Assembly: GCA_024233005.1 (NCBI GenBank)
Contig: JACKQE010000006.1
Location: 1-64,000 of the forward strand
Origin: Akkermansiaceae bacterium
Lineage (GTDB): Bacteria; Verrucomicrobiota; Verrucomicrobiia; Verrucomicrobiales; DEV007
Direction: 5' to 3'
DNA: 64,000 nt
In this document: positions 53,619 through 62,696 of the stretch, in pieces
Numbering within the stretch: the stretch's first letter is position 1
How the letters are laid out: the number at the start of each line of letters is the position of its first letter
Notes under the pieces: generated by a model
What the model saw: only the letters and a program-made list of their open reading frames with translations
Databases searched by the model: none
Told to the model about the DNA's origin: nothing
Position numbers and translations under genes: made by a program

Positions 53619-55778
53619 TTACTTGCCTCCACCACGCTGCTCGACAATCTGGTCGACGATCTGGTTGGGCACTTGTTCGAAATGCGAAGGTTCCATGGAG
53701 TAGCTGGCGCGTCCGCTGGAGAGCGAGCGCATGTCGGTCGAATAACCGAACATTTCAGCCAGAGGAACCTCGGACTTGATGATGGTCAAGCCTGCCTTGG
53801 AATCGATCTGCTGGATCTTGCCACGGCGCCGGTTCAAATCCCCGATAATGTCACCCTGATACTCATCAGGAGTGGCCACTTCCACACCCATGATGGGCTC
53901 GAGAAGAATGCTCTTGGCTTTACGGAAGCCGTCTTTCACCGCGAAGATCGCAGCCATCTTGAAAGCGTTTTCGTTGGAGTCAACCTCATGGCTCGACCCG
54001 TCGAGCAACTCGACATGAACATCGACCACCGGGTAGGCGGCAATCACGCCATTCAACATGGCTTCATTGACACCGGAAATACAGGCGTTGATGTATTCCT
54101 TGGGAATCGTGCCGCCAACCACCTTGTTCTCAACGGTGATTCCTTTGCCGCGCTCGCTGGGATAGACCTTGAGAACGACGTGACCATACTGGCCGCGACC
54201 ACCGGACTGCTTGACAAGCTTGCCCTCACCATCGGAAGCCACGGTGATGGTTTCGCGATAGGCGATCTGCGGTTTGCCGGAAGTGGTTTCGACATTGAAT
54301 TCCCGCTTCATGCGGTCCTGGAGAATCTCCAAGTGCAATTCGCCCATGCCGGAAATGATGACCTGACCGGTTTCCTCGTCCGTCTTGACAACGAAGGTGG
54401 GGTCCTCCTCAGAGAGGCGCTGCAGGGCAGTAGCCATGCGCTCCTGATCCCCTTTGGTCTTAGGCTCGATGGACATCGAGATGACCGGTTCCGGGAAAGC
54501 GGGCGGCTCGAGAAGGATTTCAAAATCCTCGTTGGCCAAGGTATCCCCGGTGGTAACATTCTTAATGCCGACAATCGCGGCAATATCACCGGAGTAACAG
54601 GTTTCGATATCCTTGTGCTGGTTCGATTGGATCTGGATCAGACGACCGATCCGCTCCCGCTTGCGGGTCCTGGGATTGTAGACGGTATCCCCCTTGGAGA
54701 CCGAACCGGAATACACCCGGATGAAGACCAACTTGCCGACAAACTTGTCACTCCAGAGCTTGAACGCCAGCGCGCAGAATTTGGCATTGTCACTGGATGG
54801 AGCCTCCACAACAATCTCTCCGTCATCCGGGGACTGCCCCTTCGCGGGCGGCAGATCAAGCGGACTGGGAAGGTAATCCGTCACCGCATCCAGAAGATAC
54901 TGGACTCCCTTGTTTTTGAAGGCAGAGCCACCAGCCACCGGCACAATGAGATTGGCAATGGTCGCCCGACGAAGGGCCAGCTTTACCTCTTCAATGGAGA
55001 TCGGCTCTTCCTCAAGGAACTTCATACCGAGCTCTTCATCGACATCGGCCAGCGCCTCAACAAGGGACGCATAAGCCTCGTCCGCGATTTTCAGCTGTTC
55101 CGGCGTCAGGTCCAGCACCTGCCAGGTCGAACCAAAGACATCATTGTCGGAGAAAATGACCGCTTTTTTGTTGATGACGTCAATCTGGCCCTTCAACTGG
55201 TCTTCTGCGCCGATCGGAATAAGGATAGGATGAGCATTGGCCCGAAGCCGCTCACGAACATCCTTCACCACATTATCAAAGTTGGCACCGACACGGTCCA
55301 TCTTGTTGACGAAAACGATCCGGGGAACGCCATAGCGAACAGCTTGACGCCAAACCGTTTCTGACTGGGGCTGAACCCCGGCCACGCCGCAAAAAACAAC
55401 GATGGCACCGTCAAGAACCCGCAAGGAACGCTCCACCTCGGCCGTGAAGTCCACGTGGCCCGGAGTATCGATGATATTAACCCGCATGTTCTGACCGGCA
55501 AAGGCCTTGAAAATGCCCTCTTCCGGGACCTGCTTCCAGGAACAACTCACCGCAGCGGAGGTGATGGTGATGCCGCGCTCGCGCTCCTGCTCCATCCAGT
55601 CCGTGGTGGCCGCCCCGTCATGCACCTCGCCGATCTTGTGGATCATGCCGGTGTAGAAAAGGATACGTTCGGTCAACGTGGTTTTACCGGCATCAATGTG
55701 CGCGGCAATACCAATGTTGCGCGTCCGCTCCAAGGGGAACTCTCTTTTCGGCGAATTAGGATTCGAACTCATGCTCAA
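53619..55778 (-). CDS. fusA: Elongation factor G
   Basis: The 719-residue protein has the GTPase motifs AAHIDAGKTTLTERIL, RGITITSAAVSC, DTPGHVDFTAEVERSLRVLD and VFVNKMDRVGANF. The EF-G domains IV-V follow (YRETITVASDGEGKLVKQSG, GRGQYGHVVLKVYP and RGKIQQIDSKAGLTII). It drives translocation of tRNAs and mRNA. Length is slightly above 700. A second ATG two codons later is an equally good start. Confidence 0.98.
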   Translation of the reverse strand: MSMSSNPNSPKREFPLERTRNIGIAAHIDAGKTTLTERILFYTGMIHKIGEVHDGAATTDWMEQERERGITITSAAVSCSWKQVPEEGIFKAFAGQNMRVNIIDTPGHVDFTAEVERSLRVLDGAIVVFCGVAGVQPQSETVWRQAVRYGVPRIVFVNKMDRVGANFDNVVKDVRERLRANAHPILIPIGAEDQLKGQIDVINKKAVIFSDNDVFGSTWQVLDLTPEQLKIADEAYASLVEALADVDEELGMKFLEEEPISIEEVKLALRRATIANLIVPVAGGSAFKNKGVQYLLDAVTDYLPSPLDLPPAKGQSPDDGEIVVEAPSSDNAKFCALAFKLWSDKFVGKLVFIRVYSGSVSKGDTVYNPRTRKRERIGRLIQIQSNQHKDIETCYSGDIAAIVGIKNVTTGDTLANEDFEILLEPPAFPEPVISMSIEPKTKGDQERMATALQRLSEEDPTFVVKTDEETGQVIISGMGELHLEILQDRMKREFNVETTSGKPQIAYRETITVASDGEGKLVKQSGGRGQYGHVVLKVYPSERGKGITVENKVVGGTIPKEYINACISGVNEAMLNGVIAAYPVVDVHVELLDGSSHEVDSNENAFKMAAIFAVKDGFRKAKSILLEPIMGVEVATPDEYQGDIIGDLNRRRGKIQQIDSKAGLTIIKSEVPLAEMFGYSTDMRSLSSGRASYSMEPSHFEQVPNQIVDQIVEQRGGGK

Positions 55779-55814
55779 ATGTCAAAGGGAAGAAATGTTG
55801 ACCTGCCTCCGGGC

Positions 55815-56288
55815 TTACCAGCGGAAGTGCGCAAACGCACGGTTGGCTTGCGCCATCTTGTGAACTTCATCACGCTTGCGAACCACCCCACCCTGATTGG
55901 CGCTGGCATCTCGGATTTCGTTGGCCAAGGCAACATGCATGGGCGTTCCACGGCGGTTGCGGGCCGCGTTGACCAACCAGCGCATGGCAAGACTTTCGGA
56001 ACGGTCCGGCGGCACTTCCAACGGCACTTGGTAGGTGGCACCACCGACACGGCGGCTTTTCACCTCCAGACGAGGCTTGGCGTTCTCCACGGCACGATTG
56101 ACAATTTCAACCGGATCTACCGCTTCAGTCCCTTCATTGACCCGGAGAATGGCGGCATAGACAATGCGCTCGGCAAGGGATTTTTTGCCCTTGCTCATGA
56201 CACGGGTGATCAAACGCTCCACCAACACACTGTCGAAGCGTGGATCGCGGCGCTCTTCTTTTTTGTAGACTCTTTTCCTGCGGGCCAT
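55815..56288 (-). CDS. rpsG: 30S ribosomal protein S7
   Basis: The 157-residue protein has MARRKRVYKKEERRDPRFDS, VERLITRVMSKGKKSLAERI, VKSRRVGGATYQVPLEVPPD and RWLVNAARNRRG. It nucleates head assembly on 16S rRNA. Length and order (rpsL-rpsG-fusA) are standard. Confidence 0.98.
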   Translation of the reverse strand: MARRKRVYKKEERRDPRFDSVLVERLITRVMSKGKKSLAERIVYAAILRVNEGTEAVDPVEIVNRAVENAKPRLEVKSRRVGGATYQVPLEVPPDRSESLAMRWLVNAARNRRGTPMHVALANEIRDASANQGGVVRKRDEVHKMAQANRAFAHFRW

Positions 56289-56341
56289 GGGATGGGATCT
56301 TTCTCCTGGGATTTACAGATAAATGGTTGAACAGCGAAGCC

Positions 56342-56758
56342 TTACTTCTTCTTACCACCCTTGGCTGGCGCCGCAGCGGCTTGACCAGGCTTGGGCTTGC
56401 GAGCACCGTATTTAGAACGGCTCTGGCGGCGTTTTTCGACCCCCAAGGTGTCAAGGGAGCCACGGACAATATGATAACGAACACCCGGCAAATCCTTCAC
56501 ACGACCACCACGCACCAGCACGATCGAATGCTCTTGAAGATTGTGCCCCTCACCACCGATGTAAGCAATGACTTCCTCGCCATTGGTCAAGCGCACCTTG
56601 GCCACCTTACGGAGCGCGGAGTTCGGCTTTTTCGGGGTGCGGGTGTAAACTTGAAGACAGACACCCCGGCGTTGCGGGCATTTGTCCAGCGCAGGCGCCT
56701 TTGACTTCACCGGCTTGTCTTTGCGACCCTGGCGAACAAGTTGATTGATGGTTGGCAT
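56342..56758 (-). CDS. rpsL: 30S ribosomal protein S12
   Basis: The 138-residue protein starts MPTINQLVRQGRKDKPVKSK. KCPQRRGVCLQVYTRTPKKP carries the conserved streptomycin-site lysine region (KKPNSALRK), and GEGHNLQEHSIVLVRGGRVK is the second conserved loop. The basic C-terminal tail (KPGQAAAAPAKGGKKK) is about ten residues longer than usual. S12 governs decoding accuracy. It is the first gene of the locus. Confidence 0.98.
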   Translation of the reverse strand: MPTINQLVRQGRKDKPVKSKAPALDKCPQRRGVCLQVYTRTPKKPNSALRKVAKVRLTNGEEVIAYIGGEGHNLQEHSIVLVRGGRVKDLPGVRYHIVRGSLDTLGVEKRRQSRSKYGARKPKPGQAAAAPAKGGKKK

Positions 56759-57100
56759 GGCTTATGCGGTTGAAATTGACGTGATGGAATCCAATGGCGC
56801 TTTCTTTCTTTCCACTTGCTGTCGCGACAACCGGAGCGATTCCAGAGCAGCCCGACAAAAGTCAGAGAAGAAAAACGCTGCCGGCATTTGGATTCCTCAT
56901 CCAGCCAGCAGCGCGGGCGGGAATATAGGTGGCAACCCAAATCGCGCAACAGCTTTGCGCTTCTTTTTTGATAATTTTTTTCGACCTCTCTCGGCGGCCT
57001 GCCTCCCGGAGCGGTGGGACTGCAGGCACAAATTCATGCAACTCTCACGGATGAGATCATGATGAAAGAGCCTACAGCCTGTCTCCTAGAATGAACAAGC
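56759..57100. other. Leader and intergenic region before rpsL, no gene
   Basis: It holds the candidate promoter and an AT-rich stretch (around 56965-56985). I see no small open frame with protein-like composition and no clear hairpin with a T-run. Confidence 0.45.
56922..56949 (-). promoter_or_regulatory. Candidate promoter of the rpsL-led locus
   Basis: On the minus strand TTGCGC and TATATT are 16 bases apart, with a 5/6 match in the -10 box. It would give a leader of about 155 bases before rpsL, a usual place for regulation. No riboswitch-like fold is evident. Confidence 0.5.
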
Positions 57101-57175
57101 TGGTAGCAGGAGGCGGATTTGAACCGCCGACCAAGGGCTTATGAGTCCCCTGCTCTACCCCTGAGCTATCCTGCC
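57101..57175 (-). tRNA. tRNA with CAT anticodon (elongator Met or Ile2)
   Basis: A complete cloverleaf of 75 bases with encoded CCA is visible: acceptor GGCAGGA with TCCTGCT (one G-T pair), D-arm GCTCAGGGGTAGAGC, loop CTCATAA with CAT, and T-arm GGCGGTTCAAATCCGCC. Base 31-39 of the anticodon stem is an A-G mismatch. The stem and variable loop (GACTCATAA then CTTGGTC) look like E. coli tRNA-Ile2, whose CAT is modified to lysidine, as much as elongator Met. Confidence 0.92.
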
Positions 57176-57386
57176 GATTGAGGGGCCGATAAAATGCCCG
57201 AGGACAGCAAAGTGTCAAACGCCTTTTCAAGAGTTTTTCCCTACCATGGCGTTCTTCCAACGCCCGAGGCTGATTTACCAGCCCAGGCTTGACTGTTTGC
57301 CTTTCTGAAATTCCGGGTGACAGGGGCGTTCCCTTGCCTGATGCTGGTGGGCGTCCGGATGGAACCACCGGCTGCACCTTTGGTTC

Positions 57387-58985
57387 ATGCTTCGATTCTT
57401 TCTGAATGCCACCCGGATCCTCACGCTGCTGGCGTGTTTGGCACTGGCACCTGTCGCCATTCTTATCAGCAACCGGGAGGAATCCTTCGCCCGCGACTGG
57501 ATCATCGTCGCCGCCCCCATTTTGTCGGGAGTCTTGCTTTTGGTTTGGTATTGCCTCCTCGGTTGGGGGCCTTTCCAGATTCGGCTGAAACGGTGCGCCA
57601 GAATCTTTGGCGGGTTGGCGCTTTTACTCGTTGCTTTTGTGAGCCTGATGCGGCACGAAGGTTCCAAGGACGGGGGGTCTCTGCCGCGATTCGTTCCCCG
57701 GTGGACACCTCACGCCGAAACCGTCACTCCTCCGGCCCCCATGGAGAGTGAAATTTCGGCGGGAGGAAGGGAACAGCCCTCCGCAGCCCCGGTTGGGTCA
57801 TCGGATTCGGCCCAGTTTTTGGGTCCTCATCGGGATGGAGTTTGGAAGGATTCAGCGGCTTCTCTTGACTGGGCTAAAGATCCCCCGCTGGAGCTTTGGC
57901 GGATCCAGGTGGGGCTTGGATGGTCGGGCTTCGCTGTCGCGGGTCCCAGAGCCCTGACCCAGGAGCAGCGTCAGGAACGGGAACTGGTGACCTGTTATGA
58001 TCTGGCCACTGGGCGCATGCTCTGGAGCCACGGGGACGATGCCCGGCTGCTCGCAGCACCGCCAGAAGGCGGAGGCTCCATGGGCGGCGATGGCCCCAGA
58101 GCCACTCCCACCGTGGTCGGTGACCGGGTCTATAGCTATGGAGCAACCGGAATCCTCAATTGTCTGGATCTGTCCACCGGAATGACCCTCTGGACAGTCC
58201 ACGTGGTGCAGCCCTCACGGGTCCAGCGCTGGGGGATGAGTTGCTCTCCCCTGTATTTGGCACAGGAGCGGCTCATCGTGGTCAACGCAGCCGAAAACGC
58301 TGCGCCGACACTGGTCGCTTATCATGCGGAAGATGGTTCACCGGTTTGGACCTATGATGGCACCGGCGCCAGCTACAGCAGCCCCCGGCTGCTCGAAATC
58401 AATGGCGTGAAGCAGATCGTGAGCGTCAATGGATCGAACGTCACCGGTCACGATCCCGCCACCGGCCGGGAGCTCTGGCGCTTCGATTGGCCCGGCATTT
58501 ATCCCAAAGTGGCCCAGCCGATCGCCGTAGGCCCCGACCGGCTGCTCATCACGGCCAGTTACGGAGCCGGCAGCCATTTGCTGCAAATCACCAAAGCCGC
58601 TGACGGCACCAGCTCCGCGACCTCGCTCTGGAAAACAACACGGCTCAAAACGAAGTTCAGTTCCCCCGCAGTCCTGGGAGAGCATGCTTTCGGCATCGAT
58701 GAAGGCACCCTCTCCTGCGTGAGCCTTAGGGACGGGAGCCGGGTCTGGAAGGCGGGCAAATTCGGCTTCGGCCAACACCTGCTGGTCAGGGACCAACTTC
58801 TCATCCAAGCTGAGGACGGTCGCGTCGTTGTCGTGCCCGCGTCCCCCACGCCGCCATCCGAGAATCCTCCGACCATTCCAGCGCTGTCCAGCATGACGTG
58901 GAATCCCCCGACCCTTGCAGGACGCTACCTTCTGGTCCGCAATGACCGTGAGGCGGTGTGCTACCGTCTCGGCACCAGCAACTAA
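57387..58985 (+). CDS. Membrane-anchored PQQ-type beta-propeller protein
   Basis: The 532-residue protein has three N-terminal membrane helices (about residues 7-28, 38-60 and 70-87). A Pro-rich linker follows, then an outside propeller with WD/PQQ-like blades ending in LWR, LWT or VWK (YDLATGRMLWSHG, CLDLSTGMTLWTVH, HAEDGSPVWTYDG, HDPATGRELWRFD and LRDGSRVWKAGK). Such domains resemble PQQ-dependent dehydrogenases or BamB, but no cofactor residues are clear. It precedes the oxidoreductase gene by 17 bases, so the two may act together. Confidence 0.8.
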   Translation: MLRFFLNATRILTLLACLALAPVAILISNREESFARDWIIVAAPILSGVLLLVWYCLLGWGPFQIRLKRCARIFGGLALLLVAFVSLMRHEGSKDGGSLPRFVPRWTPHAETVTPPAPMESEISAGGREQPSAAPVGSSDSAQFLGPHRDGVWKDSAASLDWAKDPPLELWRIQVGLGWSGFAVAGPRALTQEQRQERELVTCYDLATGRMLWSHGDDARLLAAPPEGGGSMGGDGPRATPTVVGDRVYSYGATGILNCLDLSTGMTLWTVHVVQPSRVQRWGMSCSPLYLAQERLIVVNAAENAAPTLVAYHAEDGSPVWTYDGTGASYSSPRLLEINGVKQIVSVNGSNVTGHDPATGRELWRFDWPGIYPKVAQPIAVGPDRLLITASYGAGSHLLQITKAADGTSSATSLWKTTRLKTKFSSPAVLGEHAFGIDEGTLSCVSLRDGSRVWKAGKFGFGQHLLVRDQLLIQAEDGRVVVVPASPTPPSENPPTIPALSSMTWNPPTLAGRYLLVRNDREAVCYRLGTSN

Positions 58986-59002
58986 ATCCCACCCCTTTTC
59001 AG

Positions 59003-60190
59003 ATGCAGCGCCGCCATTTCCTCTCCTCCACCGCCGCCATCCTCGGCGGATCCTTGGTTCCCCCGGCATGGGCTGCCGCGCCCAAAAAACTCCGGGTTGC
59101 CGTTGTGGGTCACACCGGACGCGGCGACTACGGCCACGGGATTGACACCATGTGGCTGGGCCTTCCTGAAACAGAACTGGTTGGTGTTGCCGACGCCGAT
59201 GGGAAAGGGTTGGCCGCGGCCCTGAAAAAACTGCATCTCACCCAGGGCTTTTCCAATTATGTGGAAATGCTCGCCGACCTTCGTCCTGATATCCTGGCCA
59301 TCGGCCCGCGGCGCCTTGATGAGCACCGTGACATGGCTCTCGCCGCCGCCGGGGCCGGTGTCCGCGGCATATATATGGAGAAACCTTTCTGCCGCACCCC
59401 GGGGGAAGCCGATGAGATCGTCGCCGCCTGTCAGGCCAAAAACATCAAACTGGCTGTAGCCCACCGCAACCGCTACCATGCCGTGCTTCCCAAGGTGGCG
59501 GGCCTGATGCAGGACGGCACCCTCGGACGCGTTCTCGAATTCCGCACCAGGGGCAAGGAGGATCAACGCGGTGGCTCTCTGGACCTCTGGGTGCTCGGCT
59601 GCCATCTGTTCAATCTCGTGACGACTCTCGGCGGCCCGCCCGTCGCTTGCTCGGCGACCGTGCTGCAGGAGGGACACCCCGTCACACGAACCGACATCAA
59701 GGAAGGCGACGAAGGCACCGGACCGCTCGCGGGGAATCAGGTCCACGCCCGATTTGAGCTTGCTTCCGGAATTCCCGCCTTCTTCGACTCGGTGCAAAAT
59801 GCGGGAACCAAAGAAGCCGGTTTTGGGGTACAGATCATCGGGACCCAAGGGGTGATCGATCTCCGCATCGACCGTCATCCCCTCGCCTTCCTGCGCGCCG
59901 GCAGTCCCTTTGATCCGCGGCAAACCTCCCAGCCCTGGGTTCCGATCAGCTCCGCTGGCGTGGGCCAGCCGGAACCGCTCACCACCCTCGGTGAGGAAGT
60001 GTCAAAACATTACTCCGGAGGTCGGGATCTTGTCGCGGCGATCCGGGAGGACCGTTCGCCCCTTTGCAGTGCGGAGGACGCGCGGCTCACAGTGGAGATG
60101 ATTTGTGCCGTTTTTGAAAGTCACCGCCAGAACGGCGCCCGGGTTGCCTGGCCTCTGCGGGAACGAGGCAATCCGCTGGCGAAGCTGTGA
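59003..60190 (+). CDS. Tat-exported Gfo/Idh/MocA-family oxidoreductase
   Basis: The 395-residue protein starts with a twin-arginine signal (MQRRHFLSSTAAILGGSLVP). The Gfo/Idh/MocA NAD(P)-binding fold follows: KLRVAVVGHTGRGDYGHG and then GVADADGK. MEKPFCRTPGEADEIV carries the EKP lysine, and AVAHRNRYH is followed by a C-terminal beta domain. Family members oxidise or epimerise sugars and their derivatives; periplasmic ones are numerous in Verrucomicrobia and Planctomycetes. Substrate is unknown. Confidence 0.9.
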   Translation: MQRRHFLSSTAAILGGSLVPPAWAAAPKKLRVAVVGHTGRGDYGHGIDTMWLGLPETELVGVADADGKGLAAALKKLHLTQGFSNYVEMLADLRPDILAIGPRRLDEHRDMALAAAGAGVRGIYMEKPFCRTPGEADEIVAACQAKNIKLAVAHRNRYHAVLPKVAGLMQDGTLGRVLEFRTRGKEDQRGGSLDLWVLGCHLFNLVTTLGGPPVACSATVLQEGHPVTRTDIKEGDEGTGPLAGNQVHARFELASGIPAFFDSVQNAGTKEAGFGVQIIGTQGVIDLRIDRHPLAFLRAGSPFDPRQTSQPWVPISSAGVGQPEPLTTLGEEVSKHYSGGRDLVAAIREDRSPLCSAEDARLTVEMICAVFESHRQNGARVAWPLRERGNPLAKL

Positions 60191-60193
60191 GGA

Positions 60194-60661
60194 TCAGCGA
60201 CGTCGCCCCCGGCCCGTGCCCCCTTCGGAGACCGCCCGCAGAGCCACCTCCATCCGCTGACCGCAGCCTTCCCCCCCGGCGGCACGATCCAGTGTTTCGA
60301 GACGCTGGATGAGATCCCGCACGGAGGCGCGGTCTCTTGGGCCGCCGGCGGCTTTGCAGAAATGGGTGCGACAGGCAAAGGGACGGGAGACATACACCAG
60401 GCAGCGCCCGCTCGCAGGATCGAGCATCGGACAGGCTCCGTCCTCCGGGAGGCGGAGCTCCCGCCGACCTGTGCCGCGCCAGGCTTTCCATGCCAGCAGA
60501 GCCTCCGGCAGCGTCACATAAGGAGTCTCTCCGGTGAGGCGAAACCGGCAGCAGTCTGATCGCCCCACACAGGAACGTTCCGCTGGCCGTTGTTCCAATT
60601 CAGCATAAACGGCCCGCACCGCAGCCAGATCGGGTTCCGGATTTGCGCGCGGTTTCTTCAT
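60194..60661 (-). CDS. YkgJ-like cysteine-cluster protein
   Basis: The 155-residue protein has the CxnC cluster of YkgJ-type proteins: SCVGRSDCCRF, then CPMLDPASGRCLVYVSRPFA followed by CRTHFCKAAGG. Eight or so cysteines in this order suggest an Fe-S or zinc site. Function in the family is unknown. The C-terminus is Gly/Arg-rich. I start at MKKPRANPEP. It converges with the oxidoreductase gene with three bases between stops. Confidence 0.85.
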   Translation of the reverse strand: MKKPRANPEPDLAAVRAVYAELEQRPAERSCVGRSDCCRFRLTGETPYVTLPEALLAWKAWRGTGRRELRLPEDGACPMLDPASGRCLVYVSRPFACRTHFCKAAGGPRDRASVRDLIQRLETLDRAAGGEGCGQRMEVALRAVSEGGTGRGRRR

Positions 60662-60790
60662 GACTGAGGTGCCCGGCATTCGCCCGACGGCAGACACCAT
60701 CCGGTGATTTCATGCCCTGTCCACTTCGTTTGAGCCAATCCGCCGTATCTGTCCCGGGATGCCCCGTCACCCAGGGCCGTCCGGAACCGC

Positions 60791-61222
60791 TCACACGTCC
60801 GGTCGACTCCCGGACGCTTCGCCTTTCCCCAACTCCCAGACTACCCAGGCGCAGGCGATCAGGCAGAGATCCTTGCCGATGCCTCCATGCATGTCGCCGA
60901 TGCTGGCAGGGTGGTTGCCGAGCACCAGCACAATGAGGACTCCCATCGCCAGCGTGGCCGTGAGGACCGCAAGACGCTCCATCCACCCCACGCAGAGAAT
61001 CACTCCCGCGACGATCATGGCAAGACCCAGTCCTTGGAGAAAGCGTTCCGGATCCGGCCAAAAAAGACCGGAACGCTCTACGGTCTCTGTTTGCATGACT
61101 GTCGGCCAGAGGATCTTGGGAATGAGCCCCTCCCAGATCCAGACCAGCCCGAGCGACCATCGGCAGACAATCTTGAGGCGGCGGAGCGAAGCCCCGTGGC
61201 GCTTGTGCGGCAGGATATCCAT
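60791..61222 (-). CDS. DoxX-like membrane protein
   Basis: The 143-residue protein has four hydrophobic helices. RWSLGLVWIWEGLIPKILWP with ETVERSGLF resembles the DoxX-like (DUF4345/DoxX_2) opening, and CGWMERLAVLTATLAMGVLI, LCLIACAWVVWELG follow. DoxX family proteins are small membrane proteins tied to quinone or sulfur redox in some cases. It is the last gene of a five-gene run. I start at MDILPHKRHG because the longer frame overlaps the previous gene. Confidence 0.75.
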   Translation of the reverse strand: MDILPHKRHGASLRRLKIVCRWSLGLVWIWEGLIPKILWPTVMQTETVERSGLFWPDPERFLQGLGLAMIVAGVILCVGWMERLAVLTATLAMGVLIVLVLGNHPASIGDMHGGIGKDLCLIACAWVVWELGKGEASGSRPDV

Positions 61223-61241
61223 GATGTCAGTGAAGGTGGGC

Positions 61242-61676
61242 TCAGAGAGGACGGAACGCCGCCACCAGGTACGTCGCAGCGCAGCCTCCATAGGCCACCG
61301 TGAGAATAAGGTGCACGACCATGCGGCCGGGAAGACCACGCCAGTGCGACCAACTGTAGTAAGTCCACTGCATCACCCCGCGGATCAGCCAGAACCCTCC
61401 AATCCCCGCGGCCAGCCATCCGGCAAGAGAGGCCTCCCCGGCATCATGGGGTCCGGCCATGAGTCCGGCGAAGCGCCAGGTCAGGGTCGCAAAGATGACC
61501 AACGTGATCGTGATGAACCATTTGTGGACATGGAAGACCTCGCGGAGGAGCAGTGGCAGGCGCTCCAGATCCGGCCCCCATCGCAGGACTCCAGGAATGG
61601 CAAGGTTGAGCAGTGAAATCAGGGCCTGCCCCACGGCAGCGGCTTGAAGGAGATGAGTGAGAAGTTCTGTGTTCAT
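61242..61676 (-). CDS. Four-helix membrane protein, paralogue of the product at 62697-63119
   Basis: The 144-residue protein has four hydrophobic segments. It is clearly similar to its neighbour two genes away: LPLLLREVFHVHKWFITITL versus LPPLLRQMFWVYGAFIVLCI, a middle IGGFWLIRGVMQWTYYSWSH versus AFWGLRFLVQIFVFDARPY, and a shared last helix. The start overlaps the epimerase stop (ATGA). No family is recognised. Confidence 0.75.
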   Translation of the reverse strand: MNTELLTHLLQAAAVGQALISLLNLAIPGVLRWGPDLERLPLLLREVFHVHKWFITITLVIFATLTWRFAGLMAGPHDAGEASLAGWLAAGIGGFWLIRGVMQWTYYSWSHWRGLPGRMVVHLILTVAYGGCAATYLVAAFRPL

Positions 61677-62674
61677 GTTTTTGTCGATGGTGTTGGTGAC
61701 GGAGTAGTGGAGTCAAACAAGGGAAGGGGAGCTCGGAACGGACGACGCCAGCGGTCACAGAGTTCACGGGCCGCGGCAGGCCATTCTGGGAAAAGGAACG
61801 TGAACCCCGACTGCAGCAACCGGGCAGGCACCACTCGGCGGCTTTTGAGAATCAACTCCGTCTCGGTGCCCAGGAAAAACGCTCCCACTTCAAGCATCCC
61901 GGCGGTGGCAGGAAGACCCACGCGCCTGCCCCAGGCTGCCCGCAAGGCTCGCATGAATTCGGCATTGGGCAACGGCACGGGTGCGGCGAGGTTGACCGGT
62001 CCTTCCAGGAATGGATGCCCGATGATCCAATCAACGGCCCTTATGAAATCCTGGTCATGAATCCAGGATACATACTGCCGTCCGGTCCCCGCGCGCCCCC
62101 CGAGACCACGCCTCACCAGTCCCAGCAGGACATCGAAGACGCCGCCCCGGTCGGGACTCATCGTCATCGCCGAACGGAGAGTGACTTTCCTGGTTTGCGG
62201 TGTCGGGGCATTGGCCAGGGCCGCCTCCCAGCGGAGGGCAACTTCCGTGCTGAATCCCCAACGTCCCTTTCCGAGCCCATCGATTTGGCCTGTTTCCTCG
62301 TCGTTGTCGGCGTCCTCCCGCTCCGCGTAGATGGTCGCCGTACCGGCCTGCAACCAAACCGCAGGAGGCTTCCCGGCGGCAGCGATGGCCTCGCCCACCG
62401 CGCGGGTGGAGGCAATCCGAGAGTGCAAAATCTCCTCGCGGTTCCGGTCGTGGTAACGACAGTTCACACTGCGCCCGGCAAGGTTGATGACCACGTCCGC
62501 GCCATCGACCACCTGCCACCACGCACCCGCCGATTCCCCATTCCAAGCCAAGGTTCGCCAGGGCGCGGGGCCGGGGCGCCGACTGAGAACAGTGACGTCA
62601 TGACCGCGCGCGTGAAAGTCACGCGCCAGCAGCGTGCCGACCTGACCTGAGCCTCCAGGAAGAACGATTTTCAT
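61673..62674 (-). CDS. TIGR01777-type NAD(P)-dependent epimerase/dehydratase
   Basis: The 333-residue protein starts with MKIVLPGGSGQVGTLLARDF, an extended SDR Rossmann motif. ADVVINLAGRSVNCRYHDRN and SRIASTRAVGEAI are family-typical of the SulA/TIGR01777 group, as is LQAGTATIYAEREDADNDEE. The C-terminal DUF1731-like end is present (RRVVPARLLQSGFTFLFPEW). Substrate is unknown, and some relatives act in lipid or cell-envelope work. It overlaps the next gene by four bases. Confidence 0.88.
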   Translation of the reverse strand: MKIVLPGGSGQVGTLLARDFHARGHDVTVLSRRPGPAPWRTLAWNGESAGAWWQVVDGADVVINLAGRSVNCRYHDRNREEILHSRIASTRAVGEAIAAAGKPPAVWLQAGTATIYAEREDADNDEETGQIDGLGKGRWGFSTEVALRWEAALANAPTPQTRKVTLRSAMTMSPDRGGVFDVLLGLVRRGLGGRAGTGRQYVSWIHDQDFIRAVDWIIGHPFLEGPVNLAAPVPLPNAEFMRALRAAWGRRVGLPATAGMLEVGAFFLGTETELILKSRRVVPARLLQSGFTFLFPEWPAAARELCDRWRRPFRAPLPLFDSTTPSPTPSTKT

Positions 62675-62696
62675 AACGAATTCAAATCGTGTTGGT

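Noticed and set aside
53673..55364. 563-codon open frame antisense to fusA
   Set aside because: It is complementary to EF-G along its whole length and has no family pattern; high GC gives long antisense frames.
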